Shown: one piece after another, positions 35,151 to 44,683 of the stretch
How positions within the stretch are numbered: the first letter of the stretch is position 1
How the letters are laid out: every line of letters starts with the position of its first letter
Assembly: GCA_014189435.1 (NCBI GenBank)
Contig: CP050293.1
Location: 6,515,001 to 6,579,000, forward strand
Length of the DNA stretch: 64,000 nt
DNA from: Mesorhizobium loti
Lineage (GTDB): Bacteria; Pseudomonadota; Alphaproteobacteria; Rhizobiales; Rhizobiaceae
Direction of reading: 5' to 3'
Made by a program: the position numbers and the translations under genes
Notes under the pieces: generated by a model
Seen by the model: only the letters and a program-made list of their open reading frames with translations
Told to the model about the DNA's origin: nothing
Database searches by the model: none

Positions 35151-37151
35151 TTACCTGCCTTTCCACATCAGCGCCATGAAATAGGGACCGCCGACGAAGG
35201 CGGCGATCAGGCCGGCGGGCACCTGCCAGGGAAAGATCAGCGTTCGGCCGGCCCAGTCGGCGGCAACGAGGATCAGCCCGCCGGTCACGGCAGAGGCCAG
35301 AAGCTGCGGCGCGGCGCGGCGAAAGCCGAGCATGCGGGCGAGATGCGGCGCCATCAGGCCGACGAAGCTGAGCGGACCGATGACCAATGTCGCGGTCGCG
35401 GTCGCCAGCGCGGTGAGCGCGAGCAGAATGGCGCGAACCCACCCCAGCCGCAGGCCGAGGCCGCGCGCGACAGTTTCGCCGAGCGGCATGATGTCGAGCC
35501 AGCGCGCCGTCAGCGGCGCCAGGGCGAGGACGGCAACCGCGACCATTGCGGCGGTGAAAGCATCATTGGACGTTGCGCGGTAGGTCGATCCTGACAGCCA
35601 GGCGAGCAGGAAGTCCATGCGCGGATCGCCGCTGGCCAGAAGCAGCGCTGCGAAGGCGGACGCGACCGTCGCCACGGCGACGCCGGCAAGCAGCAGCCGC
35701 TCCGGCGACAGCGCGTTGCGCCGTCCGACCAGCACGACGATCGCCAGCGCCAGCAGGGCGCCCGCCAAGGCAGCGCCGAGCATGGCCGAGCGGTCGAAGC
35801 CGTCGCTGAGCAGCAGCAGCGCCAGCACGCCGAAAGAGGCGCCACCGGAAATGCCGAGCACTTCAGGTGCGGCCATCGGGTTGCCGGTCAGGCGTTGCAT
35901 CAGCGTGCCGGCGACGGCGAGCAGGACGCCCGCCGAGACGGCGACGACGACGCGGGGCGCGCGCAGGGAAAGCAGCCCTGTCAAATCCTCTGATGAGATC
36001 CAGTGCCAGCCGCCGGCGCCGCGGCCGAAGCCGATCGCGACAGCAACGACGAGGATCAGCACCAGCAGGCCTGCGAGCAACGGCAGTCCGTTTTTCGACA
36101 GGCGCGCGGATGACACGATGTCCGACTGTCCTTCCGGGGCGGTGCGCATCCGTGGCAACAGGAACAGCAGCAGCGGCGCGCCGAGCAAAGCGGTCGCGGT
36201 GCCGGCGGGGATTTCCCCGGCGAACGGCAGATGCTGCACCAGCCGGTCGGTGAGCCAGAGCAGCGCGGCGCCGACCAGCGGCGACCAGACCATGCGGTGG
36301 TCAACCATGCGCGCGCCGGCCAGCCGCGCCAGCGCCGGGGCGGCGAGCGCCACGAAGCCGATGACGCCGACTTCGGCAACGACCAGCGCGCTGAGGGCGA
36401 CGGCAACCGCCATGCCGGCAAGCCGGCCGATGGCTGGCCGGGCGCCGAGCGATGCGGCGCCGTCGTCGCTGAGGTCGAGCAGGCGCAGCGGTCGCCAGAG
36501 TAGGAACGCAGCGCAGATGCCGGCCAGCAGCCATGGCGCCAGAGCAACGACGGCGGCGTCGCCATTCTGCACCAGCGAGCCGTTCTGCCAGATGAACAGT
36601 TCCTCGGTGTATTCGCGGTTGAGCGCCATCAGCAGCGCACCGGCCGAGCCGAAGGTCAGGCTGACGACGAGGCCGGCGATGATGATCGACACCGGCGAGA
36701 AGCTGCGCCCGCGCGCCAATGCGAAGACGGCCGATGTGGCGAGCGCGCCGCCGGCCAGCGCCACGCCTTCGCGGCCGCCTTCCAGCAGCCATGGTGCGTA
36801 AAGGGTGGCGGCTGCCAGAGCGAGGCTGGCTCCGGCATTGGTGCCGATGGTGGTTGGCTCGGCCAGCGGATTGCGCAGCACATGCTGCATGATGACGCCG
36901 GAGAGACCAAGTGCCGCGCCGGCCAGCACACTGACGGCGACGCGCGGCAGGAAGGCATAACGATACAGCAACTGTGCCGGGTCGGACGCGTCGGGAGCGT
37001 TGAGCGCCCGCCACCACAGGTCTGTCGGCAGAAGGTGGATTAGATCGAAGACGGTCAGCGCCAGCGCCAGGGCCGCCGGCGCGGCCACCAGCAGGACAAG
37101 CGCGCCGATGCCGTTGCGCTGTCGCGGCAGGGGCATTGCCTGGGAGATCAT
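35151..37151 (-). CDS. fhuB: Iron-siderophore ABC permease, fused double form
   Basis: A 666-residue FecCD-type permease in which two homologous halves are fused, as in FhuB of hydroxamate-siderophore importers. Each half has about ten hydrophobic helices. The first half carries LPRVAVSVLAGAALGLSGVIMQ and NPLAEPTTIG; the second carries APRVVVAVSAGVLLAVAGTLMQ and NPMAAPEVLG. ATG 37151 overlaps the binding-protein gene upstream by four bases. It acts with the FhuD-type protein (37148) and the ATPase on the opposite strand (40429). Confidence 0.92.
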   Translation of the reverse strand: MISQAMPLPRQRNGIGALVLLVAAPAALALALTVFDLIHLLPTDLWWRALNAPDASDPAQLLYRYAFLPRVAVSVLAGAALGLSGVIMQHVLRNPLAEPTTIGTNAGASLALAAATLYAPWLLEGGREGVALAGGALATSAVFALARGRSFSPVSIIIAGLVVSLTFGSAGALLMALNREYTEELFIWQNGSLVQNGDAAVVALAPWLLAGICAAFLLWRPLRLLDLSDDGAASLGARPAIGRLAGMAVAVALSALVVAEVGVIGFVALAAPALARLAGARMVDHRMVWSPLVGAALLWLTDRLVQHLPFAGEIPAGTATALLGAPLLLFLLPRMRTAPEGQSDIVSSARLSKNGLPLLAGLLVLILVVAVAIGFGRGAGGWHWISSEDLTGLLSLRAPRVVVAVSAGVLLAVAGTLMQRLTGNPMAAPEVLGISGGASFGVLALLLLSDGFDRSAMLGAALAGALLALAIVVLVGRRNALSPERLLLAGVAVATVASAFAALLLASGDPRMDFLLAWLSGSTYRATSNDAFTAAMVAVAVLALAPLTARWLDIMPLGETVARGLGLRLGWVRAILLALTALATATATLVIGPLSFVGLMAPHLARMLGFRRAAPQLLASAVTGGLILVAADWAGRTLIFPWQVPAGLIAAFVGGPYFMALMWKGR

Positions 37152-38029
37152 GCCGCTGCCATGAATTCGGCGAAACGCCCGGCGGCGGCAAGACCGCCGA
37201 ACGGCCAGACCGGCGGGATGGTCCGCACCCGGCCGTTCCGGACGCAAGGCAGATTGGCCCAGAGTGAACTGCGGGCGATCCTGATCCTGATGTGCGGCGG
37301 GATCGGGTCGAGCGAGATCAGTTGCGCCTCGCCGACGGCGACCAGTTCCTCGATGCCGACCGTCGAAAAGCCCCATTCATTGGTGGCGCCGGTCCAGGCA
37401 TTGACGAGGCCGAGCCGGTCGACGACATCCTGCAGCAGGCTGCCCGCGCCGTAGATGCGGACATGGCGGTCGTCGAACATGCTGACGACGCAGAGCGGTT
37501 CTTGCGCCGCCCGCTCCAGCGTGGCGCGGGCTTGCGCGATCGAGGCTTCGATGCGCTCGACAAGGTTTTCTGCTTCCGTCCTGCGGCCAAGCATGTCGCC
37601 GAGCTGCAGCGTCACCTGTTGCGCTTGCGGGTAGGGTGCGGCCTTGCCGCTGTAGAACGGCACGTTGAAGGTCGGCGCCAGCCTGGTGAAGCTGCTCTCG
37701 TCGAGGCCATAGCCATAGGCGCCGACGATCAGGTCGGGCCGCAAATCCCGGAGCAACTCGAGATTGGGTTCGCTGCGTGACCCCAAATCGATGGTGGCTT
37801 GCGGCAACGCCGGACCCTGCACCCAGTCGCCATAACCCCTGATGTCGCCGACGGCGAGCGGCGAGAGGCCGAGCGAGACCACCATTTCGGCTGATGTCCA
37901 TTCCAGGCAGACGATGCGGGCCGGTGCAGCGGCGCGTGCCATGCCGCCCGGCAAAGCGAGACCCGTTGCCGCCAGGCCGGCAAGACATTGGCGCCGTGTC
38001 AGCGGCGCGATCCTGGCTCGGCCGGTCAC
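37148..38029 (-). CDS. fhuD: Iron-siderophore periplasmic binding protein
   Basis: A 293-residue FhuD/FepB-like binding protein. The signal region contains a twin arginine (LTRRQCLAGLAATGLALPGG), so Tat export is likely, as known for FhuD-type proteins in several bacteria. The mature part starts RIVCLEWTSAEMVVSLGLSP and contains LRPDLIVGAYGYG. It starts at GTG 38029, eight bases after the receptor stop, and is coupled to fhuB downstream. It carries ferric siderophore, probably hydroxamate-type, across the periplasm. Confidence 0.87.
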   Translation of the reverse strand: MTGRARIAPLTRRQCLAGLAATGLALPGGMARAAAPARIVCLEWTSAEMVVSLGLSPLAVGDIRGYGDWVQGPALPQATIDLGSRSEPNLELLRDLRPDLIVGAYGYGLDESSFTRLAPTFNVPFYSGKAAPYPQAQQVTLQLGDMLGRRTEAENLVERIEASIAQARATLERAAQEPLCVVSMFDDRHVRIYGAGSLLQDVVDRLGLVNAWTGATNEWGFSTVGIEELVAVGEAQLISLDPIPPHIRIRIARSSLWANLPCVRNGRVRTIPPVWPFGGLAAAGRFAEFMAAA

Positions 38030-38036
38030 GTCTGCA

Positions 38037-40256
38037 TCACCATGTGTATTTCACCGAGCCGTTGATCCTGCGGCCTTCGCCATAGAAGCAGCCGAAGCCC
38101 GAGGAGAAGCAGGAGGCGACGTAGCGCTTGTCGAACAGATTGCTGACATTGAGGCTGAGCGTGGCGTTCTGCCAGGTGTAATGCATCGCCGCATCGGCAA
38201 GCACGACGGACGGCACCTTGAAGCTGTTGTCGTCGTCGCCGAAGGTCGAGCCGACGTAGCGGACGCCGGCGCCGAGGCCTAGCCCCTCCAGGCGGCCGCC
38301 GCCGATGGTGTAATTCGCCCACAGCGACGCGGAATGCTTCGGCACGCCGAAGGGCGTGTTGCCCTCATTGCTGACCGAACTCCCATTATCATCAACAACA
38401 GAGGTCGCCTTGGTGATCCTGGTGTCGAGATAGGTGTAGGCCGCTCTCAGGTCGAGGCCGGAATCGAGGCTGGCGACGGCTTCGAGCTCGATGCCGCGCG
38501 AGCGGATCTCGCCGGTCTGGAACATGTCGTCGGGCCGGCCCTCATTGCCGTAGCGCACGACATTCTGCCGGGTCAGGTCAAAGGCCGAGACGGTGACGAA
38601 GGAGTTCCAGCCGACGGGCTGGTATTTCAGCCCGATCTCGTACTGCCTGCCGGTCTCGGGCACGAACAAATTGCCGTCGCTGTCGGCTCCGGCCACCGGC
38701 TGGAACGATTCGGAGTAGCTGACATAAGGCGCCAGGCCGTTGTCGGCGAGATAGACCAGGCCGGCGCGGCTGGTGAAGGCGTTGTCCTTCTGCGGGGCCA
38801 GGAAATCGCCGGCCAGATTGTCGTAGACCTTCGAATCCGACCAATCCTGGCGGCCACCCAGCGTCAGCCGCCAGTTGCCCAGCTTGACCTGGTCCTGCGC
38901 ATAGAGGCCGACCTGCTGCTGGGTGGTGTCGGTATCGGTGTAGGGCGTCAGACCGGTCACCGGGCTGCCATAGACCGGGTTGAAGATGTCGATCGGATCG
39001 ACCGTCCCCTCCGAGGCATAGTCGCGGTAGGTGTAGCGCTTGTAGTCGAGACCCATCAGCAGCGTGTGGGCGAGCGGTCCGGTGTCGAAATCGGCCTGCG
39101 CCTGGTTGTCGATGGTCACGCCGCTGAGTTTGGTGCCGCCGGCGTCGGCATAACGGGAATAGGCTCCGTAGTCCAAGTCGCCAGGGTTAGCCGCGTCATT
39201 CACCAGTCCGCCACCGAAGACGCCTTCCTCGGTGTGGGTGAGATAGACGTAGCGGGCGTGCTGGCGAACCTGCCAGGTCTCGTTGAAACGGTGTTCGAAC
39301 TCGTAGCCGATCGACGCCTGGTCGTTGTTGTAGGAGTCAAAACCCGGTTCGCCGACAAACCGGCTGTTGGGCAATGTCTGGCCGTTCCTTGCCGGCGTCA
39401 CCGTGCCTTGCGCCGGCAGATACTGCATCGCCCATCCAGAGCGGTCGCGCTGGTAGTTGGCCAGGATGGTCAGGCTGGTGTCGGCGTCAGGCTGCCAGGT
39501 GATCGCCGGGGCGATGAAGATGCGGTCGTCCTTGACGAAGTCGGTCTGCGTATCACCCATATGCGCAGCACCTGTGAGACGAAACAGCAGCGACTTGTCG
39601 GCATTGACGGCGCCGCTGAAATCGAACTTCCCTTCATACCGGTTGAAGCTGCCGCCACCGAATTCGACCTCCCGCAGGTTCTCCTCGGTCGGGCGTTTGC
39701 TGACATAGTTGATGATACCGCCGGGGCTGGCCTGGCCGTAAAGCACCGACGCAGGTCCGCGCAGCACCTCGTAACGTTCCGCGCCATAGGAATCGAGCGC
39801 GGTGAACAGTGTGAAATTGCTCTCCTTGAGCTGCAGCCCGTCCTTGTAGAAGACGCCATTGGCGTTCGAAATGCCACGCAACTGCAGGCCAAGGCCACGA
39901 TTGTCGGTGCCGTAGAGATTGCCGGTGGCGCCGGGCGTGTAGCGCAGCGCGCTGTTCAGGCTGTCGACGGCCTGCGCTTCCATCTGGTCCTTGGTGATGA
40001 CTGATATGGACTGCGGCGTCTCGATCAGCGGCGTGTCGGTCTTGGTGCCGGTGGAGCCCTTGGTGGCGACGTAGCCCTTGACCGGTCCAAAGGCGCTCTC
40101 GACACGCTCCTGGACGTTGATCGGATCGAGCGTTATCGCCGTGTCCTGGGCCGCTGCATGGCCGCAGCCAAGCAGGGCCGGCAGCGCCACGGTTGCGATC
40201 AGCAGGCGCTTGCGCGCAACCCCGTCCTGCCAAAGTGGTCCCCGTCCAGTGATCAT
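38037..40256 (-). CDS. TonB-dependent siderophore receptor
   Basis: An outer-membrane receptor of the FhuA/FoxA group, about 739 residues. The signal peptide LLIATVALPALLGCGHAAAQ is followed by a plug domain with TDTPLIETPQSISVITKDQ (TonB-box region just before), then YGQASPGGIINYVSKRP and a 22-strand barrel ending in an aromatic residue (SVKYTW). ATG 40256 gives a normal signal peptide; ATG 40328 would add 24 residues. It heads the receptor-fhuD-fhuB operon and faces fhuC-exbB-exbD-tonB. The ligand is probably a hydroxamate siderophore. Confidence 0.9.
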   Translation of the reverse strand: MITGRGPLWQDGVARKRLLIATVALPALLGCGHAAAQDTAITLDPINVQERVESAFGPVKGYVATKGSTGTKTDTPLIETPQSISVITKDQMEAQAVDSLNSALRYTPGATGNLYGTDNRGLGLQLRGISNANGVFYKDGLQLKESNFTLFTALDSYGAERYEVLRGPASVLYGQASPGGIINYVSKRPTEENLREVEFGGGSFNRYEGKFDFSGAVNADKSLLFRLTGAAHMGDTQTDFVKDDRIFIAPAITWQPDADTSLTILANYQRDRSGWAMQYLPAQGTVTPARNGQTLPNSRFVGEPGFDSYNNDQASIGYEFEHRFNETWQVRQHARYVYLTHTEEGVFGGGLVNDAANPGDLDYGAYSRYADAGGTKLSGVTIDNQAQADFDTGPLAHTLLMGLDYKRYTYRDYASEGTVDPIDIFNPVYGSPVTGLTPYTDTDTTQQQVGLYAQDQVKLGNWRLTLGGRQDWSDSKVYDNLAGDFLAPQKDNAFTSRAGLVYLADNGLAPYVSYSESFQPVAGADSDGNLFVPETGRQYEIGLKYQPVGWNSFVTVSAFDLTRQNVVRYGNEGRPDDMFQTGEIRSRGIELEAVASLDSGLDLRAAYTYLDTRITKATSVVDDNGSSVSNEGNTPFGVPKHSASLWANYTIGGGRLEGLGLGAGVRYVGSTFGDDDNSFKVPSVVLADAAMHYTWQNATLSLNVSNLFDKRYVASCFSSGFGCFYGEGRRINGSVKYTW

Positions 40257-40337
40257 TCGGTGCACCCCGTTTTCCGAATTTCGCGCCGATATTGCCGGTC
40301 GCGACGATTTGTTGAGTGTTGCAGTCATCTTCAATGT

Positions 40338-40352
40338 TGACTAGTAAGGTCA
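40338..40352. promoter_or_regulatory. Candidate iron-responsive operator (TGA-N9-TCA)
   Basis: TGA (40338-40340) and TCA (40350-40352) nine bases apart match the iron-responsive operator pattern bound by RirA in rhizobia. A wider inverted repeat TTGACTA (40337-40343) / TAGTCAA (40360-40366) overlaps it. It lies between the divergent receptor and fhuC genes, the place where iron control of both would act. RirA itself is not in the window. Confidence 0.5.
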
Positions 40353-40428
40353 TGTTTCATAGTCAACCGGGCATCGCTTGCCGAAAGCCGGAATCTGGAA
40401 ATGCAGGCGGCCGCACTGGAGAAAAGCC

Positions 40429-41226
40429 ATGACCGTGGCTGGAATTGATGCCCAGACTGCCTTCCATATCGACGCGGTGCGCTTCGCCGTCGGTGAGCGG
40501 ACGCTGCTCGGTCCGGTTTCGCTCGAACTGCAGCGCTCACGCGTCTACGGGCTGATCGGCCACAATGGTTCTGGCAAGTCGACGCTGATCAAGCTGATGG
40601 CGCGCCAGCAGCCGGCAAGCTCAGGCGCCATCACCTTCGCCAGGCGCCCGCTGCCGCAATGGGGCGCCCGCGAACTTGCCCGCGCGCTTGCCTATCTGCC
40701 GCAGACGACGCCGGCGGCGACCGGTCTCACCGTGCGCGAACTGGCGACGCTCGGGCGCTATCCCTGGCATGGCGCGCTTGGCCGTTTCCGCGCGGAGGAC
40801 AGGCAGCATGTCGACGAGGCGCTGGCCCTGACCGACATGGACGGATTTGCCGACCGGCTGGTGGACGAATTGTCTGGCGGCGAACGCCAGCGCGCCTGGC
40901 TCGCCATGCTGGTGGCGCAGAACGCCGGCGTCATGCTGCTCGACGAGCCGATCTCGGCGCTCGACATCGCCCATCAGGTCGAGGTGCTCGGGCTGGTCAG
41001 GGATCTCAGCCGCAAACGCGACCTCTGCGTCGTCGTCGTGCTGCACGATCCCAACATGGCGGCTCGCTACTGCGACGAGCTGATCGCGCTCAAGGACGGC
41101 AAGCTGCTGACGCGCGGCACGCCCGGCGAGATCATGCGCAGCGATGTGCTGAAAGGCATTTTCGGCGTCGAGATGGGTGTGTTCGCGCACCCCGTCACCG
41201 GCCAGCCTGTCGGCTATGTGCAGTGA
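40429..41226 (+). CDS. fhuC: Iron-siderophore ABC transporter ATP-binding protein
   Basis: A 265-residue ATPase of the FhuC/FepC type. Walker A is [10 protein letters not shown] near residue 42, the signature [17 protein letters not shown], Walker [33 protein letters not shown] and [12 protein letters not shown] are characteristic of FhuC. GGAG precedes ATG 40429. It is split from its permease and binding-protein partners, which are on the other strand. Its stop overlaps exbB by one base, so ATPase and energising proteins are co-expressed. Confidence 0.9.
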   Translation: MTVAGIDAQTAFHIDAVRFAVGERTLLGPVSLELQRSRVYGLIGHNGSGKSTLIKLMARQQPASSGAITFARRPLPQWGARELARALAYLPQTTPAATGLTVRELATLGRYPWHGALGRFRAEDRQHVDEALALTDMDGFADRLVDELSGGERQRAWLAMLVAQNAGVMLLDEPISALDIAHQVEVLGLVRDLSRKRDLCVVVVLHDPNMAARYCDELIALKDGKLLTRGTPGEIMRSDVLKGIFGVEMGVFAHPVTGQPVGYVQ

Positions 41227-42242
41227 TGAGATTTGATGCGGCGATGGGAACCGGAAAGCGGCCGGCCGCTGTGAGAACAAGGAAGAAGCTGTTGTCGAGA
41301 AGTGGTTTGTTGGCGGCGTTGGTCGCATCCGTCATCCTGTCGGTCGGTAGCGCGACCGCCCAGGAGCAACCAGCAGGTGCCGCCCCCGCGATCGCTGCGC
41401 CCGCCGCGCCAGTGCTCGTCACACCGGCGCCCGCCGCACCGTCAGTCGCCCCACCGGCCACGATGGCGCCTGCGCAGCCGGCCAGCCAGCCGAGAGCGTC
41501 AGCCGAGGCGGGGACTTCGACGGCGATGGAGCTGACCTTGCCGCATGATCTGTCGCCATGGGGCATGTTCAAGGCCGCCGATATCATCGTCAAGGCGGTG
41601 ATGATCGGGCTGGCCTTTGCCTCGCTCGTCACATGGACGATATGGCTGGCCAAATCGCTGGAGATTTTTGGCGGTAAGCTGCGCATCCAGCGCGCCGTGC
41701 GGGCAATCGGCGATGCCGCCACGTTGAAGCAGGCCAGCCGCGCCCTCGACCGCAGCGGCGGCCCCGGCGCGCTGCTGGTGCGGGCGGCGGAAGAGGAGAC
41801 CGCCCTTTCGGCCGGCGCGCTCGATCATGTCTCCGGCGACGGCCTCAAGGAGCGGGTCACGTCGCGCCTGTCGCGCATCGAGGCGGCGGCGTCACGGCGC
41901 ATGTCGCGTGGCACCGGTGTGCTGGCGACGATCGGCTCGACCGCGCCCTTTGTCGGCCTGTTCGGCACCGTCTGGGGCATCATGAACGCATTCATCGGCA
42001 TCTCGCAGGCGCAGACCACCAATCTCGCCGTGGTCGCGCCGGGCATCGCTGAAGCGCTGTTGGCCACCGCGATGGGCCTTGTCGCGGCGATACCGGCCGT
42101 CGTCATCTACAACGTCTTTGCCCGCTCGATAGCTGGCTACCGGCAGATCCTTGCCGATGCCTCGGCAGGCGTCGAAAGGCTGGTCAGCCGCGACCTCGAC
42201 TTCCGCACCGTCGCGCCGTCAACGGCGCTGGCGGCGGAGTAG
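41226..42242 (+). CDS. exbB: TonB-system energiser ExbB
   Basis: A 338-residue ExbB (MotA/TolQ/ExbB proton channel family). It has an N-terminal signal-like helix (about 25-45), then a Pro/Ala-rich periplasmic stretch (about 46-100), as in other alphaproteobacterial ExbB proteins that are longer than the E. coli form. The conserved core has helices near 120, 240 ([19 protein letters not shown]) and 290 ([20 protein letters not shown]). It forms a proton-driven complex with ExbD and TonB. Confidence 0.92.
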   Translation: MRFDAAMGTGKRPAAVRTRKKLLSRSGLLAALVASVILSVGSATAQEQPAGAAPAIAAPAAPVLVTPAPAAPSVAPPATMAPAQPASQPRASAEAGTSTAMELTLPHDLSPWGMFKAADIIVKAVMIGLAFASLVTWTIWLAKSLEIFGGKLRIQRAVRAIGDAATLKQASRALDRSGGPGALLVRAAEEETALSAGALDHVSGDGLKERVTSRLSRIEAAASRRMSRGTGVLATIGSTAPFVGLFGTVWGIMNAFIGISQAQTTNLAVVAPGIAEALLATAMGLVAAIPAVVIYNVFARSIAGYRQILADASAGVERLVSRDLDFRTVAPSTALAAE

Positions 42243-42246
42243 CGCC

Positions 42247-42693
42247 ATGGCAAGCAGAATCCGACAGACCATGGACGACGATCTCGAGGAAAGCCACGAG
42301 ATCAACGTCACCCCCTTCATCGATGTCATCCTGGTGCTGCTGATCATCTTCATGGTCGCGGCGCCGCTGGCGACGGTGGATGTCAATGTCGACCTGCCGG
42401 GCTCGACCGCAACGCCGGCGCCGCGGCCCGAAACGCCGCTGTTCCTGACGCTGAAGGACGATCTGACGCTTGCGATCGGCAATGACAGCGTGCCGCGCCC
42501 GGCTTTCGCCGCGACGCTGGACACCAGGACCAAGGGCGACAAGCAGACGCGCATCTTCCTGCGCGCCGACAAGGCGGTCGCCTATGGCGACCTGATGGAG
42601 GCGATGAACCTGCTGCGCGGCGCCGGTTATCTGAAGATCGCGCTGGTCGGCCTGGAGGCGGCGCCGGCCGCCACTGGTGCAGCGGCGCCATGA
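42247..42693 (+). CDS. exbD: TonB-system energiser ExbD
   Basis: A 148-residue ExbD: short cytoplasmic N-terminus, one helix EINVTPFIDVILVLLIIFMV (residues about 17-36) with the conserved aspartate that carries protons, and a periplasmic domain ending in an Ala-rich tail. It starts four bases after exbB and overlaps tonB by four bases. Length and order exbB-exbD-tonB are standard. Confidence 0.93.
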   Translation: MASRIRQTMDDDLEESHEINVTPFIDVILVLLIIFMVAAPLATVDVNVDLPGSTATPAPRPETPLFLTLKDDLTLAIGNDSVPRPAFAATLDTRTKGDKQTRIFLRADKAVAYGDLMEAMNLLRGAGYLKIALVGLEAAPAATGAAAP

Positions 42694-43634
42694 TGCAAGC
42701 GGCCGCCTTGCCCTCGGTCCAGTTGTCGCGCTTCGGCTGGCGCGACCTTGGCTTGTGGGCCGGTGCGGCCGCGCTGGTGCTTGGAGCCCATGTCGCGGTC
42801 GCCTATGCCGTGCAGAACTTCACCATGGTCACCGAAGCAGATGGCGGCCCGCCGCCAGCCCAGGTGATCGAGATGGCGCCGATGGTGGTGATGCCGGCGG
42901 TGGAGGAGCAAATTGCCGCGCTGGACGCGGTTACACCAGATCAAAGCGAGCCGACGCCGACGCCCGAGCCGACGCCCGAAGAGCCGGTCGAGAAGGCGGA
43001 GCCGGTTGCCGAACAGCCGGAAGCCGTTCCCCCCGACGAGGCCGAACCCACCCGGACCGAATTGGCTGAACAGGTCGACCAGCCGCCGCCGGATGAGGTT
43101 GTCCCGGATATTGTCGAGGCTGTCGCGCCCGAGGTCGTCATCCCCTTGCCGCAGCCGAAACCGGTCGAAATGGTCAAGGACAAGAAACCGGTCGAGGCCA
43201 AGGCGAAAAAGCCTGTCGACAGGCCCAAGCCGCGGCCGAAGAAGGAGAAGGCGGCGCCGCCGAAGACGGTGGCCGCCGCCAGCGCCGATGCGAGACCTTC
43301 GGCCAGGACAGCCGCGCCGAAGTCGGCACAATCCGCGTCGAGATCCGGCGACTCCAGTAAATGGGATTCAAGGCTGCGCTCGTGGATCAATCGGCATACG
43401 CGCTATCCGAGCGCGGCCAGGACCCAACGCGCCGAGGGCAGTGCGTATGTAACGTTTACGGTCGACTCGTCCGGTCGGGTCCTCTCTGCCAGGCTGACCC
43501 GCTCCTCCGGCAATGCCGTCCTGGACCGCGCGGCGCTTTCCGTGCTCCAGGGAGCTACCGTGCCGGCACCACCGCCAGAGCTTGGTGGGCGCCAAAGCCG
43601 CACGGCGCCATTCGTCTTCAACCTGCGCAATTAA
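42690..43634 (+). CDS. tonB: Energy-transducing protein TonB
   Basis: A 314-residue TonB. One membrane helix lies at about residues 20-45 (LWAGAAALVLGAHVAVAYAV). A long Pro/Glu then Pro/Lys-rich linker spans the periplasm (about 75-210), and the C-terminal TonB domain has RYPSAARTQRAEGSAYVTF, RTLS-like SARLTRSSGNAVLDRAAL and a PPPELGG end. It energises the receptor at 38037 and others in the cell. It converges with the small-protein cluster 55 bp away. Confidence 0.92.
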   Translation: MMQAAALPSVQLSRFGWRDLGLWAGAAALVLGAHVAVAYAVQNFTMVTEADGGPPPAQVIEMAPMVVMPAVEEQIAALDAVTPDQSEPTPTPEPTPEEPVEKAEPVAEQPEAVPPDEAEPTRTELAEQVDQPPPDEVVPDIVEAVAPEVVIPLPQPKPVEMVKDKKPVEAKAKKPVDRPKPRPKKEKAAPPKTVAAASADARPSARTAAPKSAQSASRSGDSSKWDSRLRSWINRHTRYPSAARTQRAEGSAYVTFTVDSSGRVLSARLTRSSGNAVLDRAALSVLQGATVPAPPPELGGRQSRTAPFVFNLRN

Positions 43635-43688
43635 GGCAGGTCTTGATCCGATCGGACGGGTGCTATCGTTTGCGCGAACTGCAGTCGA

Positions 43689-44009
43689 TCAATAGCCCAG
43701 CGACAGGCACAGAGCCTCGACCTCTTCGAGATAGAAGCGGCATTTCGTGCGCAAGATCTTGAGGCCTGGGTCATCGGCGCCGTTGATCTCGATGGTCTGC
43801 ATCATGAAGTCGAAATGGGCGTGGAAGGCGTCCACCGCGCCCCAGAGACTGTCGGCCTGGCAGCTATCGGCAATTGCCATCGAGACGAGTTGGCGGGCCT
43901 CGACCCGCGCGGCGTCGGCCGATGACGGTCGCCTGGCGATCAGGGCGTCAAGCCGGCTGAAAATGCTTTCCCTGGCATCGACGCTTCTGATGTTGGCAAT
44001 CATGTTCAT
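43689..44009 (-). CDS. Small unknown protein of the SagB-like cluster
   Basis: A 106-residue, mostly helical, soluble protein (SIFSRLDALIARRPSSADAA; AVDAFHAHFDFMMQTIEING; YLEEVEALCLSLGY). I recognise no family. ATG 44009 has GGGGA upstream; a second ATG at 44003 is in frame. It is the last of four genes on this strand after the SagB-type dehydrogenase. The gap to the previous gene is 96 bp, larger than the others, so it may have its own promoter. Confidence 0.65.
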   Translation of the reverse strand: MNMIANIRSVDARESIFSRLDALIARRPSSADAARVEARQLVSMAIADSCQADSLWGAVDAFHAHFDFMMQTIEINGADDPGLKILRTKCRFYLEEVEALCLSLGY

Positions 44010-44105
44010 GTGCAGGTCCCCCTTGGCAATTCCAGGCGAGCGACGTTTCCCGTCCGGAACTGCTTGAAAACAAATGGTCAGAGCGGGCCCAGTGTTCTGG
44101 ACCGC

Positions 44106-44366
44106 CTAGGCTTGAGCGGCCGGATACCGGTTCTGCGGGCAGGATGCGATCAAGGCCGGGATGGCGCCCGCATCGGAGGGCCGGCCCCTGATGATGTTGG
44201 CGACCTCGGCGTCGGCCTGTTCGAACCAGTAGACCATGTCGGCGCGGTTGAGATCCGTGGCGGCTTTTCTCAGCAGCGGCAGCAGGTTTTGCAACGCGCA
44301 AAGCGTCTCCCAGCGGTTTGGCCGGGAGGTCGAGCCGGCCACCGCGCATGCGGCTGACGATTGCAT
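44106..44366 (-). CDS. Small unknown protein of the SagB-like cluster
   Basis: An 86-residue protein of unknown function, probably helical, with WETLCALQNLLPLLRKAATD and MVYWFEQADAEVANIIRG. It begins four bases after the stop of the preceding small gene, which suggests translational coupling. No signal peptide or membrane helix is evident. It has four cysteines, more than its neighbours. Coding status rests on the tight spacing and codon bias, so confidence is moderate. Confidence 0.55.
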   Translation of the reverse strand: MQSSAACAVAGSTSRPNRWETLCALQNLLPLLRKAATDLNRADMVYWFEQADAEVANIIRGRPSDAGAIPALIASCPQNRYPAAQA

Positions 44367-44370
44367 GTCG

Positions 44371-44625
44371 CTACGCTATCCGAGGCTGGGCAGCACGATT
44401 GTCTTTTGCCTGCGCCTTGGGGTGCAGCGGGTTGCCGCTGAGCTGCGCATGCCTGGCCGGCCGTGCGCCGCGAAGCACGTCGAAGGCTTCTGCATAGGCC
44501 ATGCCCAGCAGATAGGAGATCATGGGAAAACGGCTTGCTTCGGCCATCTGCACGAGCTCATTGGTCATCGACGAAATATATTGAAGGCTATCGATTTCCG
44601 ACTGGCGTAGAGATTGATTTGGCAC
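44371..44625 (-). CDS. Small unknown protein of the SagB-like cluster
   Basis: An 84-residue protein, helical in its first 55 residues (SEIDSLQYISSMTNELVQMA; FPMISYLLGMAYAEAFDVL) with a basic, proline-containing tail. I start it at GTG 44625, because AGGAG lies seven bases upstream; the frame is open to 44670. It lies 58 bp downstream of the SagB-type dehydrogenase on the same strand. It is not a recognised family. A partner or carrier role in peptide modification is conceivable. Confidence 0.6.
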   Translation of the reverse strand: MPNQSLRQSEIDSLQYISSMTNELVQMAEASRFPMISYLLGMAYAEAFDVLRGARPARHAQLSGNPLHPKAQAKDNRAAQPRIA

Positions 44626-44683
44626 GTGCTGCTCCTGTCTCTGTTTGAACCTAGGGAACGCGTTACACAATATACTGAGCCGA

